DNA of 64,000 nt from Effrenium voratum (GCA_963377175.1 CAUJNA010000458.1:832033-896032), one strand, 5' to 3'. Numbered from the stretch's first letter, positions 23,501 to 34,032 are shown. Numbers and translations are program-made. The notes: generated by a model from the sequence alone, not told the origin.

Positions 23501-26428
23501 AGAGCTGGATGTTCAGACTCTGCGGCCGAGAGTCTAACCGAGTCGGCGCCAAGTTTGGCCGGCGGCGCCAGTTCATGCTATCCTCCCACACAGAGACCAG
23601 CCAATGGGCCACTGCCTCAGAACTAAGGCCCAATCTGACATTGCTGGCTGCTGCTGGCTGCTGCAAGGTCAAAGGAATGTCAATAGAATGCAATGGATGG
23701 ACTATTTGTGTGGATGGAATATTTGATAGATGGAATATGTGTGTGTAGAATGCGTCGTCGGGGAAAGGAATGTCAACGGATGTGTTTGCCCTGTACTATT
23801 CTGGCAGGAATGGCGTCATTTTACCATGTCCCGTTCAGCCTAATGCATGTTCGGCCCAGCAAGCAGTAAGTCACAGTGGCCATAAGTTCAACTGATATCT
23901 GCTTCATTGGCTTCATTCCCTGAAATAAAGGCGCACAAACTAACATCGAACGTCAACCATTCCGTTCTTTCAGTGCAAATCTCTAAGAACATAATTTCAA
24001 CAGGTGCTCAAACAACCCCCCTCCTTCGGACACAGTGTTGCTCCGACTCCCCTGTGAAAAGTGTAGAACACATATTGCCTAAACGTCTGGACAGAAATCG
24101 TATGCTCAAAAACACGGACACCGCTGTCCGGACCCCGCAGTGGGTATCAAATGGTTAAGTTCTCTACAGTAGCGGCTATGTTGGGGGCCATTTGGCTGTG
24201 GGTCAAACATGCGTACCCAAAATGGAACCCTGATAAGTGGAACCAAAGACTAAAACCTGCGGTCCCCTGGTGGGTTTATTTTGACCCATACCCATTTGAC
24301 AGCCACTGCGGGGCCCTGGAGGTTTTGTTTTCTTCAAGCCAAACGGCTGGCATCTTCAAACTCGGCTCCGGGCCATGCTGAAGAGCACCTGGTGCTCCGC
24401 GGAGAAGCTGTACAACAAGTCAGCGGCAGACCTCAGCTCCGTGGGTACATGCTGCTGAACAGGTTCTGGCAACATGCAAAGAAAAATTGCACCTTCGGTT
24501 CCTGAGAACTGTGGAAAGACATACTCTTCTGACTACGCACACTTGCCATTCCTTAAGACTAAACAGCGGAAAACGTAACACACAGCGACTCAATTTGTAG
24601 CAACTACCACGGCGGAAAAGATTCGCCCCTTTTTGTATGCAACTGTTAGCCTTACTAGCCGAAAAAGAACAACAACCTGCCGTCATCTAACAAAAGCAGG
24701 TGCTGTTGCGAAGGGGAAAAAACATATGCAGTGTGTCTTTTTGTTGAGGGTACCCTTTCGGAAGATTTTTCAAACAAAGCCAAAAGGACACCACCCATTT
24801 TGGGGGTTCCCCTCCATTGAGAAAAACGGTGTGGTTGGACGTGCTTGGGTCACTTGCAATATTTAGCGCATCCACCGTAATGTTGACCTCGGATTTATAA
24901 CCCCCTGGGTGATGAGTAGGGGGGAGCGAATCCGGATCACTAGTGGGCCCGACAACCCCCCATTCGGGGTTCCCATCTTGAACGTGTCGTTGTTTTAGGG
25001 GCCCTCGAGGCTGGTTTTAAAGGGAACCGAAAGGAGAACAATGATTTTTGGGCAGTCCTCAGGTCCCCTGCGAAAAGCTTAACTTGTGGGCTAAATGAAA
25101 ACCACCCACTAAACCCCCCCGAAAAAAAAAAAAAAAAAGAAGGAAAAAACAAAAACAACAACAAGAGGAAAATACCCCCCCCCCCCAAAAAAAAGAAAAA
25201 AAAAAGGAAAAGACAAAAACTCAAAACCCAAAGGGATGGCTGGGAACCACCCCAATCTTTTCTTGGCTGGTCCCCTGTTGTAAGAGAAACCCATCCCCCC
25301 CCTTCAGCAAAACGACCCTCTGACGGCCGGGCTCGTCGATCCCTCGAGGCCCCGGCCAGCGGCAGCCGAGCAACAGCCGCAGGCCCCCAGCCACCGCCAG
25401 GCCGCAGTAGATCTGACCAAAGGCTTGGGCTGCCCTCAGATCCCCCTGCTAAAAGTGACTAACTTTTAGTGATTAAATGGAAACCAGCACTAAACACTAA
25501 AAGGCCAAAAAGCTAAGGGGATGGCTGGGAGCCACCAAGGGAAATTCTACAAGAAATTATATATACAGGAAAACAAATGGTTTAGGGTGTTTCCAAGCCA
25601 TGTCCTATAGTTGTTCCTGACCCAAACAGCTTATTTAGGGTGCTTAAGTCCCCTGGAAAAAAAACGAAAATGTCCAGTAGTGATAGATTCCCTTTAAAAC
25701 ACAGAGGGGGAAATAAAACACATATTATTAACCAAATGGACGGTTACAAGAAATTATACAGGAACACAGCTTATTTAGGGTGTTTTGACGCCATGTCCTG
25801 CAGTTTTTCCTGTAATCACACCCTTTGAGACAAACGTTTTCAAAAAGCAACCGCCAAACAAATTGCATTTCCAATTTGAGCCATGGTCAAAACTCTTGAT
25901 TCCCAAATGGGACAAATTTTGCTTAGATTTTGTTTCAGAAAATTGGTGAGCTGCCGTGTCCTTCCCAAATTAACCAGAAGACTCATCGGTGGTTTGGACT
26001 CGTGGCTTGCAAGAAAGCTGGGTTCTCGTCTACCCTCAAGAATCAGGGGCTCACAGCTCCAAACCAAAACTCCAAATCGCCCATTGAGGATAACCTGATA
26101 GACGGGTGTGTTTCTAAAAGGTCTCGCAAAATATACAGTGCAGCAGCAACCTACCCGATGTTGCACCGGTCTGTCTCGAAATAGATTTGGATTTGGTCCC
26201 CCCAAAAAATAGTAATTCGGTCCTTTCAATTAATGTTGAGTTTACACTTAAAATGGGGGGGTGCCTTTGAATAGGGGGTGGTGCTTTCAGTTAATCCCAA
26301 GGATCCCTCAAAAAGAACCACCCACACAGCCAGGCTCCTAAGCCATGGCTTGTCACTCGACATCGCTCGAGGTCCGAGCCTGTGACCGGCACAGCCTCCG
26401 CCGATACCTCGCCGGAACAGGCGACTTT
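13450..26428 (-). CDS. large multi-exon minus-strand gene, product unrecognised
   Basis: Exons, 5' to 3': 26357-26428, 25317-25412, 24362-24454, 23492-23577, 22723-22795, 22441-22514, 21467-21536, 21180-21264, 20985-21046, 20503-20616, 20060-20212, 19712-19813, 19551-19612, 18496-18583, ~17967-18084, 17440-17652, 17244-17291 plus 17031-17190 (possibly one exon), 16761-16895, 15784-15892, 15081-15160, 14256-14332, 13633-13696 and 13450-13505 (TGA). Most have pyrimidine-rich acceptors, GT donors and GC-rich third positions. Reading phase agrees across most junctions from 21264 to 13450, especially 20616 to 19551 and 17291 to 14332. Phase is unresolved at 22795/22514 and around 18084-17652, so an exon may be missing. 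No domain is recognised; 17440-17652 encodes a hydrophobic, Arg/Trp-rich stretch (RRVELFWGTLLLWFRLARG). Some exons also read plausibly on the other strand. The start codon was not found. Confidence 0.6.
14390..14612. repeat. compound simple repeat (CCCT)n-(CCCACCGT)n-(CT)n-(TA)n
   Basis: Four adjoining simple repeats lie just upstream of the acceptor of the minus-strand exon 14256-14332. On the transcribed strand they form a GA-rich polypurine tract of about 180 nt. Confidence 0.95.
15550..15642. repeat. dispersed repeat D1, copy 1
   Basis: The segment starting GATTCCATTTCCCTGCGTAG matches 46639-46730 over about 90 bp with many substitutions. The frame DSISLRSR... is kept in both copies. It lies in an intron of the large minus gene. 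It may be a fragment of an old element. Confidence 0.7.
18240..18495 (-). other. additional coding-like frame inside an intron of the large minus gene
   Basis: A minus-strand frame is open from about 18565 to a stop at 18247, with natural composition (DFFDTWQKPWTTWLLDKV, then a duplicated ATDEATDEA). It overlaps exon 18496-18583 in another frame and sits in the intron before exon 17967-18084. An exon ending at CCCA|GTGCCC (near 18262) would be in phase with the next exon. It could be an alternative exon, a retained intron or a remnant. The plus strand here also has two fairly natural frames. Confidence 0.4.
18612..18703. repeat. two (TA)n microsatellites
   Basis: TA runs at about 18612-18638 and 18678-18703. 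Similar short TA-rich runs occur at 15895-15917, 36840-36880, 38147-38172, 40074-40130, 59852-59872, 60760-60780 and 63540-63595. Confidence 0.9.
18797..18840 (-). repeat. tRNA-Arg-like 5' half (A-box), relic
   Basis: On the minus strand TCTAATGGATAAGGCGTC resembles the D-arm and start of the anticodon arm of tRNA-Arg. No matching anticodon loop or acceptor 3' strand follows at the normal spacing. Possibly a decayed tRNA-derived repeat. Confidence 0.35.
19405..19502. repeat. CCAA-rich degenerate tandem repeat
   Basis: Repeats of CCAAACCAACC pass into CAGCCAACCAAG units. A related AGCCAGGCAAGCAGCCAAGC stretch occurs near 55345-55370. Non-coding. Confidence 0.8.
20735..20812 (+). repeat. tRNA-like T-arm / B-box relic
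   Basis: GGGGTTCAAATCCCC forms a perfect T stem-loop and is followed by AAGCCACCA, which resembles a tRNA 3' end. About 60 nt upstream, TAGAGTGGTGCAGG could be a D-arm. The acceptor stem pairs for only about 4 bp and the anticodon arm is poor. A tRNA-derived relic is more likely than a functional tRNA. Confidence 0.35.
22872..22968. repeat. dispersed element M2, copy 1 (decayed TIR)
   Basis: About 97 bp matching 46004-46104. The outer parts are GCCGAGTGGCCATGG and GGGTGTCACTGGT, a decayed form of the inverted repeats seen in copy 2. Confidence 0.65.
24211..24295. repeat. dispersed repeat D2, copy 1
   Basis: The block CGTACCCAAAATGG... to TTTTGACCCATACCCAT is about 80% similar to 56939-57023 in the same order and orientation. 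Likely a fragment of an old mobile element. Confidence 0.75.
25040..25545. repeat. duplicated element D3 with A- and C-runs
   Basis: 25046-25115 and 25424-25500 share CCTCAG(G/A)TCCCC, a TTAACTT/TAACTTTTAG core and ATG(G)AAACCA, and both are followed by GGGATGGCTGGGA(A/G)CCACC (near 25230 and 25520). Mononucleotide A and C runs (25122-25210) separate the two parts of the first copy. Exon 25317-25412 of the large minus gene lies between copies. Confidence 0.65.
25548..25815. repeat. direct duplication of ~70 bp
   Basis: ACAAGAAATTATA...TTAGGGTGTTT...GCCATGTCCT occurs at 25548-25620 and 25746-25816. A TTATTTAGGGTG core recurs at 25630. Non-coding. Confidence 0.75.
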
Positions 26429-27139
26429 CTTGGAGGCCCAAAAACGGGGAGCCCTCAAGAAGAATTCAAATGGAACTGAGGGTCTCCGGATTCCATGTCA
26501 TAATCCGTGGTGCAGCTCGGTCAGGACATTGATATTGGTCTTGTCTTGCAGGCTTGCGGGTCAGCAAACCACTCTTACAGGATAAAATGACGTGGTCGAT
26601 AAACTCTGGGGCACATTAGACTGTCATAGGCGAAAAAACTGAACCTCAATCAATGGTCTGGAAGCGATTTCCGTAAAATGAATCAAAATTGATCATTCCA
26701 TTAGAGGGGGGGGGTCCTAAAAATGTTGTCAACATGGATTCCAAAAGGTCATATCGGGTCGATTCGCTTTGGTTGCCAAAGGAATCGCCAAAACAACTTT
26801 CATTGACTTGGTACAGTAGTGGTGAATAAGTAGTGGTTGCCACTATAGCTTAGCCAATGGACATAGCTGGCCAATGACTATAGTTCCACAAAATGGAAAG
26901 AAACCAAACGGTGGCCAACCAGGACCCCAATTGCTAGTTTGGGGGCCTTTTGACAGCCATTGCGGGCGGTCTGGTGGTCTGCCAAGCTCTGGATACCAGA
27001 GGGGTCCGGAACACTTGAAAAACACATTCCTCTTTTCGTTTCCCTTTGGGTAAATTAAACACGGGCTATTTACTGTCCACATGAAACCAGCAAGAGGGTT
27101 GTTTTTAAAGGAACATCGCCTTCTGCTCAGTCAGGTTCC

Positions 27140-27280
27140 ACATAGTGGACGCGAGGGTGGCGCCGAGACTTCACCAACCACGTGGGGCAATCTCCGTCGC
27201 ACCGTTTGGAACAACGCCCGCCAAGCGCCTCTCCACTGGCGTGGCAGAGCACACGATCAGCGCCTGGCGCGGTCACTTAC
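27140..27280. CDS. coding-like island, strand unresolved
   Basis: A GC-rich island of about 130 bp reads well on both strands. Plus frame: from the GTGGACGCG at 27146, about 45 codons after a TAG acceptor. Minus frame: WRGAWRALF... after a GCCACGCCAG acceptor, ending in a stop near 27139. A consensus minus donor GTAAGT also lies near 27283. Its neighbours favour minus. Product unknown. Confidence 0.4.
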
Positions 27281-28016
27281 CGGAACCCTCACACGGGGGG
27301 GAGGGGGGGTATGGGTTTAAGATGTTCTCCACCCCAAACAGCCGCCCCTCTCAGGGGAAACCTGGGTATTGATATTACCCTCAGTGGCTGTGTTTTAAGT
27401 GATTTTGGGCCCCAGGCATTTTACTCACTGACTTGGCTCCACAATCCACCTCCGTGACCCTAAGCAAACTGGAATGAAATCCGCGCTCAGAGGAGGAGAG
27501 GTTCCGACTTTTCTGGGCGAGTCCTAGTAGTTCTATGCACCAACCACAAATAAGGTTATGTTTGAAAGGAGCCTTCACGGGTGAACGCGCGCTTAGCAAC
27601 CCTCGGTATCAGGCCTTCCGCTTCCAAAGGGCCCAGGCCAAGTAGTGCCTAGGGCTCCGACGCCCAAAGATCCGAGGGGCATGACCCAAGCGAACCTTTT
27701 TTTTTTTATACCCTCCCACATTCAAGGCGAATGATATAACTTTCTCCGCAAACTCACAAGGAATACAAGAAGGTCCATTTCCCCAGGATATTCCTTTAGA
27801 AATGGATCGAGCTTGTTCAGGGGAGTATCTTCCTGGTTCTCAGATTTTCGGTAGCCGGAATGATCCCAAACTAAAAAACGGCCTTGCGGCTCAGGCAATG
27901 AGAGGATCATCCCCAGCATCCCTTGTGGCTTCTGTTGAGGCGTCCTCCTTCGTTTCATTCCCAAAACCGATAAAACAAAAACAAAAATCACGACTGGGAA
28001 CCAGCAAGGGTCAGAA

Positions 28017-28180
28017 GTGAGTCCCTGTGGGATGTATGCGATTCGCTTTTGGGAGGCTCCGGGAGTTCAAAGCTTGGACGGTTCGGATCCGCTTCGAAGG
28101 GTGCTGAAGAGTTCCAAACGGGAGGCACCGGTGGAATCTACGCATCCAATCCGATTTCTGGAAGTCTCCCTTGTAAAACA
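28017..28180 (+). CDS. possible plus-strand exon, unknown product
   Basis: From about 28020 the plus frame is open with good composition (FWEAPGVQSLDGSDPLRRVL) and mostly purine-first codons. A GTAAAA donor candidate is near 28176. The antisense frame is weaker. It would be divergent to the large minus gene. A second plus frame (28049-28441) also stays open, so the frame is uncertain. Confidence 0.4.
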
Positions 28181-28366
28181 CCTCAGGGCACACACATCTG
28201 CTCATCACTTTTGCAAAGGGGCCAGACCCCAAAAAAACCCATTCTGAAAGAAACCTTCATCAAGGTGAATGAGATCCCCATCCCAAATGATAGATGTGTT
28301 TCTCGTAGGGGAGTACTAACAAATCAATTGAAGCAACCCTCACGTAATGAATGGGTTCAGAAATGC

Positions 28367-28588
28367 TCATTTGCCCAATCCCCCCCCCCAATCGGTGAGC
28401 TCCCTGATTTGCTGCTGCAAAACTGGGGACTTGCCTATTGAGCCATTTCTGGCAAATCCCATGGCTTTCCCAAAAACCGTCAAAACGTAACCCCCGCCAA
28501 AAGCATATCGGAGTGAAGAAGTCACAGTAAGACGCCCCTCAGAGAGCAGGACTTTGAAAAGAACAAGCGGCCTTCCCTGCCGCCAATT
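28367..28588 (-). CDS. minus-strand coding exon, unknown product
   Basis: Open for 73 codons after a CCCGTAG acceptor, starting NWRQGRPLVLFKVLLSEGRL, with a stop at 28367-28369. Several GT donors (for example ACT|GTGACT) could end it earlier. It lies upstream of exon 26357-26428 on the same strand and could belong to the large minus gene or its neighbour. Confidence 0.5.
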   Translation of the reverse strand, partial: NWRQGRPLVLFKVLLSEGRLTVTSSLRYAFGGGYVLTVFGKAMGFARNGSIGKSPVLQQQIRELTDWGGGLGK

Positions 28589-28599
28589 CTACGGGCCAG

Positions 28600-30990
28600 G
28601 CACCTTGCTAAATTCACAAAAAAATACGGTATTGCCACACTCTGGGAAAGAAACAACTAGCCCAAGGAAATCGTGGATTCCACGAATGAAGGTTTCTTTG
28701 GTTGAAGTGGGCAGCTGACTGTTGGGCACCATCACCGGAAGGTCGCAAGCCACAGAAAGCGAGTTATCCTGCGTCCTCTACCCCGTCACATGACACCGAC
28801 AGGAAATGCCCAAAACACAGTGCTTCGGTCTAGTCCCATGTTTAAACAAAGGGAACACCACCCAAATCGGGCCCAAAACCTGGCTTAGGGTTCGGCGAAC
28901 CCAGTCAAAGGCAGGCCCTCACGGCCAACTGGGGAACCGAACATTTAGGAAATCATACGGGCTCTCTATTGAAAGAAGATAGGGTTTACAATCAACAGAA
29001 ATAAGAGTTCTCTATGAATATGAACAAACTGCGCTTCCTCGGCACAAGCACCAGCGTTCCCTATCAAACACATAAGGGCTCAAAACTGGAAAGGGAAACA
29101 AACCCTTGCCCAGAACGATTCGCAGGAGCCCCCCTCCCCCAATTTGCAGTCGCGCATTTCCATAATGGATTGGTCCACACAAATGCTATTCCCCGTTCGG
29201 AAACAAACAGGAGGCGCCCACAATGCCGAAGGGAAAAGGATTTGTTAGGAACTTCAACACTTTGGATGCAGTTCTGGTGATGTTGGTTTACAAGTGTTTA
29301 GCACTCGCTGGAGATCGGCATTACGTTTCGCTTTGCCTTTTGCCCCCTGAAAAGCAAGGGACCAGCCTGTGGACGTGCTTTTTTTCTCTTCTAAAAATAA
29401 ACAACAAACCATGGCGATTCAACGTCAAACGACGTCATGCGATCCTTTTGGTCTGGTTGACAAGGCCATGTCTCCAAATGACCAAAGCGAATCTGCTGCC
29501 CTTAAAAAAAAAAAAAACAACAACAACAAGAAGAGTATCCACAGACTTGGACATTCAAAATGCAAGCCCTGTCAACAGGATCCCTTGTTTCCCTGCACTT
29601 TTGTCAAAATGAAAGCCCTGCGCTGAAGATGCTGGGAAAGCGGCAGCACCATCCAAAGACCGCACCAGCATAAGATAAGCCTCCCGCGGCATGGCCCACC
29701 ACACGCCCACGGTTTGAGCTTAAACTTCCCACAGGAATTGATGGAAATTTGGGGTGGCCTTGCTATTTCTCATGCCAGGACATCACGCTACAAACGGAGC
29801 TTTGCCTAAGGTTTTCTGAGAGCTTTGCCAATGTGCTGCAGGAGTAGCCCTCTGGGATTCCCTCATACCCCTATGTACCCCATGTGTTGCGACCGTCAAA
29901 GCGAGCTTAGCGAGCTTATGGCACAAACAACCCAGGAGCACGTAGTTGTTTCATGTTATTTCCCAAAAGCTTTCAACAGTGTTTCAAGATTTCAAGGTGG
30001 CCTGGCATAATCGAAACTTGGCCGATGAAGTAAAGCCTAAGAAAACCGCTTGCCACTTTGACAACCTGGTGGTTTCATCATGGTTTGGAGTCCAGGAGCA
30101 ATCCGGTATTTACTATGCTGATACCTCTTGGCATCTCTGCATCGAACATGCTCGGTCCCTCAAAGAAGGGTTCGTCACTTTTTGGGGTCTTTTTTTTTGC
30201 CAAAAGGGGGAATCAAACTGTACACACTGCCTGCTTGTTGGTCGCTTCAAAGCAAAAAAAAAAAGCGGCAAAAGGAACAGAGCGCTGAGCCACTGGGATG
30301 AGGGCATGCCTCTCATCTGGATCAACAGTTGGCCCAGTGAAAGGAGGAGTCAACTGGACAGGCCCCCAATAAACTCCTTTTAAGTTGGGGCTATCAACCT
30401 ACATACAATGCATGCCAGGTATATGTCAAACTAAGCACTCCATGGGCACATGAATAAGCCTCAGAATGAGTGACGGGGCCCAAAGAAAACCACACGTTTT
30501 GGAGCTTTCCTATTTGGGGACAACTGCATAGCATCACATATCATCCATCTGTATGATATACAATTCTAATCCCCAGTTTGGTGTAGCAGTTGAATGCTGT
30601 GCTGTTCCGAACTTCCAAACACCGAACAATCCGCCATGCAAATGTAGAATGACGATTTCAGAGACATGTATTTTCAGGGTCCTCTTGGCGTCCATGACCA
30701 AACCAGTGCAAGTCTCCCGAGAAAGAACCCCCCACCCCACCCCCTCCACCTGGATAGGGATTAATATTCCCTACTAAGCCCACATACAGCCAAGTAACTA
30801 CGGTTCTAGCAAATTAGCTGACATTGAGATAGAGGTTTTGGTGTTGGCGGTGGCGGTGGGTCCCTCTTAAAAAGTACACCAGCCATTTCAAAACCAGCAC
30901 CGGTTTGCTTTGGTTGCGGCTGAGATCTTCAACGGCACGCCCGCCTGGTGGTATCCTCTGCTGAATAGAGGACCTCATCGGACCTAGGAG
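28600..30990. other. no confident gene
   Basis: Open frames occur on the plus strand (for example 29223-29612 and 29946-30383), but with no supporting splice sites and little codon bias. A-rich runs (29503-29525, 30256-30270) and dispersed GGTTTCCCTTTTGG-type fragments are present. Confidence 0.5.
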
Positions 30991-30996
30991 TCGGGC

Positions 30997-31762
30997 TCAA
31001 ACTTTGGGGATCAAATCCACAAGGCGGTTAGCCAGCTGGTAAGCCCTTGCCCTGAAGGTCTGCACCTGACGGTGGCTTTGCCCCACTTCCGTCGTGTCAC
31101 CCCTTTCACCCATCGCTCGGCCGACCCGCTTGGTAACCCCACTCCCACGCCCAACCGAAAGAGGATCGATTCTCGGTGACTCTGCCGAATAGCTGTTTCT
31201 GCAAAATTGCAAACTGTGCGCAGGCGACCTGTTGACAGTGACGTTACCAGCTGTTAGAACCCTCCCCTGACTGTACTACCAAGGTGTTTGGTGATTGTTT
31301 GGCCTGGTGATTCAATGTGCATAATATAGTATACGTGGAAAGAGATAGCTTCCTTCCTGCCAGAGAACACAGGACATACATTTAACCACCTCCTCTGTAC
31401 GGCTAGAGACGCCCGTCCCAGATATCATTTCGGGGATATGGAATTAGCCAATGGTTGCCGGATGGCGGGAGAAGGGCCCCGACATGAGGCGCTTCATGGA
31501 AATGAACCTGACGCGTTGCAAAACGTAAAGGCGTATTAAAGAGGGGTGTCGGGTGTTTCAGTTCCTGGGCGCGACATAAGAACAAGAAGCCGCGACCATC
31601 CCTCTCCTCCGCAAGATCATGAAACAGACCAAAAACAAAGCCCCCAGCCGAGAGGTGTTCTAAACCCACTTGCCCAAGAGAGTAATAGAGACACATCAAA
31701 TCCCTTTCGAGGGCTTTTGCGGAGCTGCTGCGGCAGGGGTTTCCTTTCGCCAGACGTTATTC
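30997..31762 (-). CDS. minus-strand gene, last exons, unknown product
   Basis: The terminal exon 30997-31198 encodes 66 residues, ends in TGA and follows TTTGCAATTTTGCAG. It is purine-first and basic (RAMGERGDTTEVGQSHRQVQ). Upstream, the same strand is open from about 31762 to a stop at 31403. The part 31508-31762 has a strong CAG|GTTCAT donor and natural sequence (LFHDLAEERDGRGFLFLCRA). Phases of these two pieces do not join directly, so another exon or a different edge is needed. No domain is recognised. The gene is divergent to the plus-strand gene at 32.6 kb. Confidence 0.55.
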
Positions 31763-31925
31763 TGAGTCAGTCGCTTTCGAACCCCTTTCACGGATAGAGA
31801 AATGGGTGTGAAGTTCGTGATCGCTTTCGGGCACCTGGACAAATTCAATTCGTAGGCATTTGCGACCCTTTTGCGAGGACGTTATTACATGAGACACCCC
31901 TTTGGCGAACCCTTTCGCAGCCTAG
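31700..31925. repeat. degenerate CCCTTTCG-containing repeats
   Basis: CCCTTTCG/CGCTTTCG motifs recur at irregular 20-35 bp spacing (31697, 31740, 31770, 31783, 31821, 31899, 31911). They sit in the intergenic space between the divergent genes and run into the 5' part of the minus frame. Confidence 0.5.
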
Positions 31926-32238
31926 CAAAAGCAACATGTTGAAACCGATACTTCCTCACGAATACTACTTCTTCAAATGCAGGCTGCGATCAATAATTGA
32001 TTGATGTATCTTTATCATTGCGGGAGCTCATCTTGCCCCCGTTCAGTGAGCTCGCCATAATCATTCAAAGGCTTCTGTACTACACCTTGGGATGAAAGCC
32101 TACAGGAATGACGCAAAGCGGCTGAAGATAAGAGGGTTCTAGCTAGACCTAGCTCATCGGCCAGGCCCCTGGCAAGAACATGCTTCAAGCTTGTAATTTA
32201 AGCAGATACGTTGTTGACGAACTCATGGGTGCAAAACC
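31926..32238. promoter_or_regulatory. divergent intergenic region
   Basis: This gap separates the minus-strand gene (31.0-31.8 kb) from the plus-strand gene(s) starting at 32.2-32.6 kb and should hold both 5' flanks. I see no TATA or recognisable element. Dinoflagellate promoters are poorly defined, so this is only positional inference. Confidence 0.3.
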
Positions 32239-32646
32239 ATGGACAAGTCGAGAAATGCAATGCCGATCTTTAATGTCGCCGAGGCGTCTCTTACGTCGCC
32301 TGTGAGAAAGGTGACAGCTATGCGTGCGCAAAAATTAGGCACCCCAGTTGGTTGGTTCCATTTCGAAGCCCATTCCGAAGGGAAACCAACCGAAACCAAA
32401 CATTTGAAACAACAGGAGGTCTGCGTATGTATCTACAGGATTTCCCCTGCGTTTCCTTTTTGGGACCCAAAGGCTAGTTTCAACAAAAACCACCAGGACG
32501 TTGCCCAACTTTGGTTGGAATTCCAGCGTAGGCCCAGTCTCAAAACCTTCACCCACTCAGGCCGCGGCATGATGCGAGGCGAAACAAAACGGCATGCGCT
32601 GGGCTTTCACCGCGGCCCGCGCGCGGTTGGAAGCGAAACCCGTTGA
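32239..32646 (+). CDS. possible ATG-started frame upstream of the compact plus gene
   Basis: Open for 135 codons from an ATG in a natural context. It overlaps the next gene's first exon (32594) in a different frame. It could be an earlier exon of the same gene, a separate small gene or chance; third positions are only weakly GC-rich. A short inverted repeat (GGTTGGTTCC...GGGAAACCAACC, 32349-32393) lies inside it, hinting at a repeat insertion. Confidence 0.3.
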   Translation: MDKSRNAMPIFNVAEASLTSPVRKVTAMRAQKLGTPVGWFHFEAHSEGKPTETKHLKQQEVCVCIYRISPAFPFWDPKASFNKNHQDVAQLWLEFQRRPSLKTFTHSGRGMMRGETKRHALGFHRGPRAVGSETR

Positions 32647-34032
32647 GTTGCTTGTCTTATTTGCCAAACGGCATGGTAGCGGAATTGATGTTTTTGTTGA
32701 AAAACCAAAGGCCAAATTAAGTTGGGTCGGTTTGTTGTGCTTTGCAAACCAAAGGTCATGTCCGGGCGGTTTGCTTTGTAAAGTGATTGGTGAGTGCATT
32801 GGCCATGTTTGACAATACAGGAGTAGCACATAGGCAGCAAACAGTGTGACTTGGCCGAGGGTGCTCCTGATTGAAAATAAGACTATCCCATAGGACCTTA
32901 CTCTTTTTGTGTGTCTAAAGCTGAGCAAGTGCTGGCTAAAGATGGCAAATGTCTGAATAGGACACCTTTCCGCATTGAACTATTTCTTGGACGATTCTCG
33001 GTTGCTAAAATTGCCTTTGAAACTGTGCGGCCCGAGGATCTCTCTCATCTTTGGGCCAGGCTTCGGAAGTCGACGATCGCCCCGGGCAAAACAGCTGAGA
33101 GTCTTACAAAAGGAAAACCAAAGAGAAGGGGAAGGAGAAGAGCGGGTGAGGTCATGATGCAAAGGAACTATACAAGAAACTACAAGTGTCATGCATTCCT
33201 CCAAGAAACCAGATGCAGGATATACAGGAAGTGAACACAGATTCCTGGTTTTGGTGAGTATTTGGCTAAATGTGCTGTTGATATTCCTACAATGGTTTCT
33301 ATGAATTCCCGGGCACAAGTTGAAGATATCCACCGACTCTAACACTGCGAAAGCTTCAATGGTCTACAGCATGCAAGTAGCAACTCTGTGGGGGCAACTG
33401 CAAGGCTTGCAGACGCACGCAACTAGAGACCTTCCAAGTAAACGAAACGCCACATGATAATCTGCCGGAAAGTCCTTCAACCGCGTTCACTCCACGAATA
33501 GCCGCACCAGATTGGCTTTTTGTCAGGGTGCCATGTCATCACTATCGCCCTATGCTAGGCTGACACTCAGGCAAGGTTTCTACACTTCACTTTGCTTTCC
33601 ACCAAACAAGGAGTCAGAAACAAGGCTCCTTATAGTTCCCTTTTCAACATCAACCCGCAAAACAAATCCACAAAGGCAATGTTGTAACCCGCTGATAAGG
33701 GGAATTATAGGTGTATAAGTGTCAACATAGGAAGTAGCAACATGGATTATGTGTTGGGCACACAAGTCGTCACATTCTCTGATCCTCTTGCATGTTGAGC
33801 CTATCCTAAATGAAAACAAGCATACTCCTCCAAAAAAAACCTGCACCCTGAAGGCAATCCCTGCCAGGAGGGGAACTTGGCCTGGAAGTGCGGTAGGGCT
33901 GGCCGCAGTGGCTGCAGCACAGCTCTGCCCCGGCCTGCCGAAGCGAGTCGAAATCGTGAGAGGCTGAACGGTTGGGGACAAGCGGCTGGCTTGGGACATG
34001 AAATGAGCTGCTTCCGCTTGTGTTGCTTCTAA
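32594..34032 (+). CDS. four-exon gene for a ~228-aa basic protein, unknown function
   Basis: Exons: 32594-32789 (ATG start, donor ATTG|GTGAGT), 32921-33145 (acceptor after CTCTTTTTGTGTGTCTAAAG, donor GCGG|GTGAGG), 33427-33527 and 33868-34032 (TAA). Phases are 1, 1 and 0 and agree at every junction, giving one open frame of 228 codons. Three of the six splice sites are near consensus. The protein has a hydrophobic/basic N-terminal part (FAKRHGSGIDVFVEKPKAKL) and a very basic stretch near residues 130-140 (KGKPKRRGRRRA). That could suit nucleic-acid binding or nuclear import, but no family is recognised. The first in-frame upstream stop is just 5' of the ATG, so the start is plausible. Confidence 0.68.

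Noticed and set aside
25100..25294. Minus frames rich in Phe/Leu/Gly
   Set aside because: They are translations of the A- and C-runs at 25122-25210.
31023..31046. tRNA-like A-box (TAGCCAGCTGGTAAGC)
   Set aside because: It lies inside a well-supported minus-strand terminal exon, and no B-box follows at tRNA spacing.
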